64,000 nucleotides of DNA from Nyssa sinensis. Taxonomy: Eukaryota; Streptophyta; Magnoliopsida; Cornales; Nyssaceae. Positions 59,112-64,000 of the stretch are shown here, in pieces; the first letter of the stretch is position 1; the number at the start of each line of letters is the position of its first letter. The translations under genes and the position numbers were made by a program. The stretch spans positions 56,155,882 to 56,219,881 of the forward strand of contig CM018032.1 of the NCBI GenBank assembly GCA_008638375.1, read 5' to 3'. The notes beneath the pieces are model-generated. The model saw only the letters and a program-made list of their open reading frames with translations, had not been told where the DNA came from and made no database searches.

Positions 59112-59923
59112 CAATGTTTTCAGACTCAGTCCGTTCATCGAACCGGAAAAATGTACGAGTTACGAGTTATCGGTTCAACCGTTGGGTCAACCAAAATCAA
59201 ACCGTGATGTCATAATTATGTAATTAATAAATTTAATAATACATATTATTGATATTTTAAATTTAAAAAATTATACAAAAATTACTAAAAATTATATAAA
59301 AAAAATTTACAAAATGTAAATTTTCTTAATATGTAAAACTTCAAGAAAAAAATGAAAAAAGTATAGTAGACATACCTTATTACAATGTTGAAAGTTGAAA
59401 CTTCATTGCCATTCTTCCATAATCGTAAGGACCATAACAAAAATTATTTTAACATCCAATCCAAGCATAATCCAATAATTTAGTCTTCAACTATATGACA
59501 AAAAAAAAAAAGATACAAACACTAATAATCATGCATAAAATAAAATAAAATACCACATGATACAAATATATAATACTGGAGTTTCAAACTTCAAGGGTTT
59601 AAAATTTTAAATACAATCCAAAATAAATTCAGCCAAAGACCAACTCAACTCAGCCAAAATTCAGCCAAAAAATTGCATGAAATTTGAGATTTTGAATATA
59701 CCAAAAAAAAAAAAAAAAATTGCAGCCAAGAACCGGTTGAACCTGTTGACCCAGTACCGAGTCAACCGGTTCAACAGTCGGACCGCCTGGTTTTACCGGT
59801 TTTCTATTTTTAGAACGGTTTTGAACTTAAAACAGGTTTATGGATTAAACCGGACCGTTTTGTTGACCGGTCGACGGTTCAACCGGTTGAACCGGCCGGT
59901 CCGGTCCGGGTTTTAAAACATTG
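59112..59923. mobile_element. hAT-type MITE rich in CCGGTT words, 8-bp target duplication
   Basis: The element begins CAATGTTTT and ends AAAACATTG. The octamer GCTATGAC stands directly on both sides (59104-59111 and 59924-59931), as hAT elements produce. The right end is dense in CCGGTT/AACCGG words that pair with each other and with those near 59140-59210. It is 812 bp long; the 79-codon frame 59677-59916 is chance. Confidence 0.87.
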
Positions 59924-59931
59924 GCTATGAC

Positions 59932-60873
59932 TGAAGCTGCTACGAGACTAAACGACTTCGTTTAGGCTTCCAATTTAATTTTTTTTGCCATTTATAGTAA
60001 TTTTTATTTTTGCAATTACTTTGTTTAGGAATGTCTGAATTAACTTCTGCTTGCGGCTATAGTTTCTCAATTTGATATGGTTTCTAATTTTCTAAAAAGT
60101 CTCAATTTTTTAAAAAGTCTCAATTTTTATTTATTTTTTATTTTTTCTCTTTTTCAAAATTATTACAGTTTCTTGATTGTAATAAGACTAATATAAGGAA
60201 TTAGTAGATTCATATTCAAATTAACAGTAATCTTAGCCTATCTATATATTTATATATATATATATATATATATGATGTAAAGCAGTTTTTATTAGGGAGA
60301 TTATCAATAATATATTTCTATTTAGAAAATTGAAATTTGTTCTCTTTGGGTGAAGAGTCCCTTTATTCTTGATTACTAAAGAATTCAACGTGTTTGATTC
60401 TCTTTCACGTTCCACACTACGTTAAAAAAAAACTCATGATGTCTCAACAAAAATTGTAATCATAATACATACATATATATATATATATATTTCCCTTCAT
60501 TAGATGTTTAGCCCAGTTAATAGATATAATCTCTCTACACAGAGGACCAATATATCTAGTTTCACTTGTTACAATAATATAAGTCATATCTCTAATACTT
60601 TATCAACAAAGTAATTCTGAAGTTTTTACATTATTTTTGAAATTCTTCATCTTTAAAAATACAAAGTTGTAATTTAATCTAGCCCAATCAAGTCTCTAGA
60701 GATTTTATTGAGCTAGGAAAATTTCACAATTTTTCATCATATAAACCATCAACTTAAGGGGCAAAATAAAATTTAAGTGAAGTCTCTTATGAAATTATAA
60801 AATCTTTGGGTTAGGGGAGGGGGGTGGGGTAACTCATAATATTTTTAAAAATTACACAAAACTTTTAAGCACA

Positions 60874-60913
<40 letters not shown>

Positions 60914-61518
60914 CAAGTTTTACGTGGGAAACCCTCTCGGGGGATAAACCTTACACTTGCAAGAAAAACTCATTATGAATTTAATCCAATACGAAGATAC
61001 ATCGGATCTCGGAATACTAACTTAACTACAGTCCATCGTAGTCTTCTACCGTTAGTCAATTCGTTCTCGGTCCTTTCCATTGTGATATTTTGTACTGCCA
61101 ATTACATTTTCACCAACGATATTTTCACAACAACTACATTTACCACCAATCTGAATTCTTGCAGATCAACAAAAACTCCTGTTGTGGTAAACAGTAAACG
61201 TAAGATTCAATCTTAATATGCAAAGGCTCGACAATAACTTTTGTGAACAATGCACTATAGAGAACCCTAATCTAAACATGTATTTAAGTTCAAGGATTCA
61301 AAAAGAGTATCAAGGTACTCAATAAATAGGCTTTGTTGAGGCAGCCACCCAATGAAAAATAAAGCTCTCTGTTTGTAATGACATGGATTTTTTTTTTTTT
61401 TTGAATAAATAAGATTTCTATTATGATTATTATTATGGGTTGTGTGGATACCTATGCATGAATGTACGTAATATGTGTATATATATGTATGCATGTATAT
61501 ATGTGTATTTGTATAAAG
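59932..61518. other. Downstream DNA with retroelement-like passage
   Basis: No gene is seen. A (GA)n run lies at about 60881-60904. The passage after it (AAGTTTTACGTGGGAAACCC, then about 300 bp) resembles sequence common in plant LTR elements, but no ends could be fixed. (TA)n runs lie near 60248-60272 and 60473-60490. Confidence 0.35.
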
Positions 61519-61666
61519 GTGTATATATATATTATGATGCAAATTTATTACATTTATACATAAGCATGTATTATATGTGGTGCAAGTGGGGCGTGTATAT
61601 ATATATTATGATGCAAATTTATTACATTTATACATAAGCATGTATTATATGTGGTGCAAGTGGGGC
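61519..61666. repeat. 74-bp perfect tandem duplication
   Basis: 61519-61592 and 61593-61666 appear identical, starting GTGTATATATATATTATG and ending GTGGTGCAAGTGGGGC. Complete identity of the two units implies a very recent duplication or active exchange between them. Confidence 0.9.
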
Positions 61667-61715
61667 ATGTATATATATATATATATTTATATAACGTGTG
61701 GTGTATGTTGTTATA

Positions 61716-61716
61716 T

Positions 61717-61755
<39 letters not shown>
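61716..61755. repeat. (TA)n microsatellite
   Basis: A run of about 40 bases of AT dinucleotides just after the 74-bp duplication. Confidence 0.9.
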
Positions 61756-61759
<4 letters not shown>

Positions 61760-62210
61760 TTAATGTGAAACAAGAAGTAGGACAGAAAAAGAAAAAAAAA
61801 AGATTAGAAAGAAAAAGAAGAGTAGGAAAGTCAATTAAAGAGGCTTGGGGCTACAACCGTAGCTGTGAAAAGGAGAGAATAAGAGGGGCGGTACAGTGGA
61901 TCAAATTATGTATATATATAGGTGTGTAGCAGTGTGAGGTTGAGAGTTGCAGCAGGAAAATACATATTTATATATGTGTACAAAAGCTGCTGAGCAGCAT
62001 GGGCTGCTACTGTAAGCAGCTATAGAAGCGACATGGGCTGCTATAGTAGCAGCATGGCCGGAACAAAAGAGGGTAGGGCTAAGGGTGACTTTTGATCAGG
62101 GAAAGTGACGGTGGAGTGTGAATGGGTTAAAGGTATACACATGTGTACGTTGGTTTTGTGTTGAGTTAATAGAAAAGAAATCAGACTAGATAAGTGAGAC
62201 GCTTGAGAGG

Positions 62211-62245
<35 letters not shown>

Positions 62246-64000
62246 ATATACATGTGTATATTGGGTTTTAGGTCTTGAGAGAAATTCAGAAGAGGAGAGA
62301 CTGAGTGAGGGAGACCGTGCGCATTGGAGGATGCCCAGGCAGCTAAGCCAAGAAGAAGAAGAGGACGGAGGTTGGAACTGCACAAGAGAAAAATCCGAAA
62401 GTGGGTAAGCATGTTCGGTTCTGTTTTTTATTTTTAAAATGCATAAATTGTGTAGTTAAATATGGGGGCTAGTAGAGTATCAAAAATAGAAAATAATGCA
62501 ACAGAAATCAACCAAAATGGTTGAGAAATGAGAGAGAACTTTGGAGTTGTAGGTTATGATAATTTTCGGGTTCTCATCATTTTATGTATCAAACTCCATT
62601 TAAATAATGAAAAACTGTTGAGGAAAGATGCAGAAACGTGTTAGGTTTTAAGTGGGATCAAAACAGTAAGGAAATAGTCACGAAATTGAAAAAAACCAGC
62701 TCGCCGGAAATCTAGCATGCATGGCCGGAAAATCTGGGTGCGCGGGTCGGAAACCGAGTGCTGGTGGGGTTCAAACGGTCTGAATAAGTTCCCCCAAGGT
62801 TTGCGGATCAACCTGGTATAAAAACACAAATTTTTGGAGGTTAAAAATACAAAAAACAGTGGAGTTTACCGGCGAGATGGCCAGAATTCTGCCAGGGAAG
62901 ACAACCGGCAATTGGCCCGAAGATCGGGGCGCAAGGGTGGCGACTTGGGCCTGTTTTGGGTTTGATGGGAACTGGGCCAGTTTGTTTAAATCTGTTTGGG
63001 CCTCTTTTCTTTAAATCAGTGGGCCGTTGATCTTTGGGTCTGTTAGTTTAAAATAGATTTGGCCCAACTGTTTAAGTGAAAAAAAAAAAAGGGACGGGGG
63101 GATTCGATCCAGGGATGGCGCGGACGAGAGGGGCACGCGTGACCAAATGGGACAGTTACCAACCATGCCCATATTGGGACCAAATATATATATATATATA
63201 TACACACACACTTTGTTCCATTATACTAATTAAATTAAGTTTAATACCCCAAAATGGCCCGAAACCCAAATTAGACAAGTTATACATGTACTCTAACTAT
63301 TTTGGACCTACTAAGACCAACGGTGAGGTCTGTGATGCGATACGAGGTCCCGAAAAATAAAAGACCCGTGGAATCCTTTAAAATTACCAAAACGCCCTTG
63401 AGTCAAAATACAGTCAAACGAAACCCGACTTAAATAAACGAATAGTGGAATCTAATTATCTCGAACATTCTGGACTCAACTGTGGGGTCTGATTTATGAG
63501 GAGAGGTCTCGGGAAATGGAAAACCGTGAAAGTACAAAATGATAGTTTTGCCCTTTTAAGTACAAATATCCAAATTGAATTCTGCGAAAGCCTAGACCGA
63601 TTTTGTTCGACGTTTCGAACTCAATAGTAGAGTCGGTTTAAGTAAAAGAGATACCAATCATAAAGAGACATAAAATTTGATGAATGGCATGAATTCAGAT
63701 AATGACGTAGTGCGACTTAATTGTGAATTTTAGAAACACTAGAAAGGAGAAGGCGAGTTGATTCTCTAGACCGACCCAGTGGGAGGGCAGAGTTACTCAT
63801 TGGTGGATGGAACTGCATTGTGGACACAGCTTACTAGGGTTGTGACCAACCCTATCAGGTACGGTGTTTTGCTAATGTAAGAAGTGGGGTTAAGTTTAGG
63901 GACATTTCATGGGTGAATTGAATGATGCATAAGCTTAACTGTTGTTTGAAAATTATTTAGATCGTGATTATTTGATGACTTGAGATTTGGTTGTTTATGT
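61756..64000 (+). other. Retroelement-like DNA to the window edge
   Basis: 61780-62410 is purine-rich with a (GA)n run (62211-62235) and ends at a donor-like GTGGGTAAGC (about 62402). 62660-63560 has the mixed-GC text usual in plant Gypsy LTRs (for example TTGGGCCTGTTTTGGG, AATTACCAAAACGCCC). No domain, primer binding site or LTR pair could be fixed. This may be the inside of a long MYB-3 intron. Confidence 0.35.
63085..63180 (-). other. tRNA-like Pol III boxes
   Basis: On the - strand ATGGTTGGTAACTGTCC resembles an A box and GGATCGAATCCCCC a B box 45-50 bp later, followed by a T run. No cloverleaf could be drawn by eye, so this is a tRNA-derived remnant or SINE and not a working tRNA gene. 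Confidence 0.3.

Noticed and set aside
61267..61929. Frames with repeated tyrosine and isoleucine
   Set aside because: They translate TA and TG microsatellites and the 74-bp duplication.
63085..63180. Functional tRNA gene
   Set aside because: A-box and B-box words are there, but I could not draw acceptor or anticodon stems.

Overview
The window is nuclear DNA of a flowering plant, most likely a core eudicot. The signs are very AT-rich intergenic sequence, split genes with GT-AG and GC-AG introns, many transposons at different stages of decay, abundant (TA)n, (GA)n and (GT)n tracts, a piece of plastid DNA, and three R2R3-MYB loci of the anthocyanin-activator type (subgroup 6). I cannot name the species from sequence alone. 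Few genes are present and all lie on the + strand: MYB-1 (4924-7131), MYB-2 (46793-47978, with a displaced C-terminal frame to 48186) and MYB-3 (57433-57823, first two exons only).

Layout. 1-4390 is intergenic with one foldback element and a nuclear plastid insertion carrying the end of atpF and the start of atpA. 4390-7200 is MYB-1 with its promoter. 7200-13400 is intergenic, with a hAT-type MITE (8-bp target duplication) and a Tourist-like MITE. 13390-25482 is the leader and LTR of a truncated Copia-type retrotransposon, split by CACTA element A (13998-25303). 25918-37282 is CACTA element B, of the same family but in the opposite orientation. 37300-46280 is degenerate retroelement and tandem-repeat DNA. 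46280-48290 is MYB-2, a duplicate of the MYB-1 region. 48290-57400 is intergenic with two more foldback elements and a SINE-like copy. MYB-3 follows, then a second hAT MITE, and finally low-complexity and retroelement-like DNA to the end.

The two CACTA elements are the main structure. Their promoter ends face each other across about 0.6 kb, and their array ends point outward. Each carries subterminal repeats built on GCGTCGCTAATAG-like words and, near the 3' end, a 161-bp tandem repeat array: about 42 units in A and about 11 in B. B keeps recognisable but stop-riddled copies of both En/Spm-type genes, a TNP2-like transposase and a plant Transposase_24-like second protein. A has no visible transposase. 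In its place it carries a two-exon fragment of a REM-type B3-domain gene, in sense orientation downstream of the element's own promoter and leader, so it looks like a gene-capturing CACTA.

The MYB genes are paralogues of regulators that partner with bHLH and WD40 proteins to switch on flavonoid and anthocyanin genes. Each of the three has a visible lesion or gap. MYB-1 is full length but has Arg in place of the near-invariant Gly of the R3 LPGRT motif. MYB-2 has an intact MYB domain but a one-base insertion cuts off the acidic C-terminus. MYB-3 has no third exon within the remaining 6.2 kb. The window may therefore record a colour-regulator cluster that has been duplicated, invaded by transposons and partly disabled. 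That functional reading is inference.
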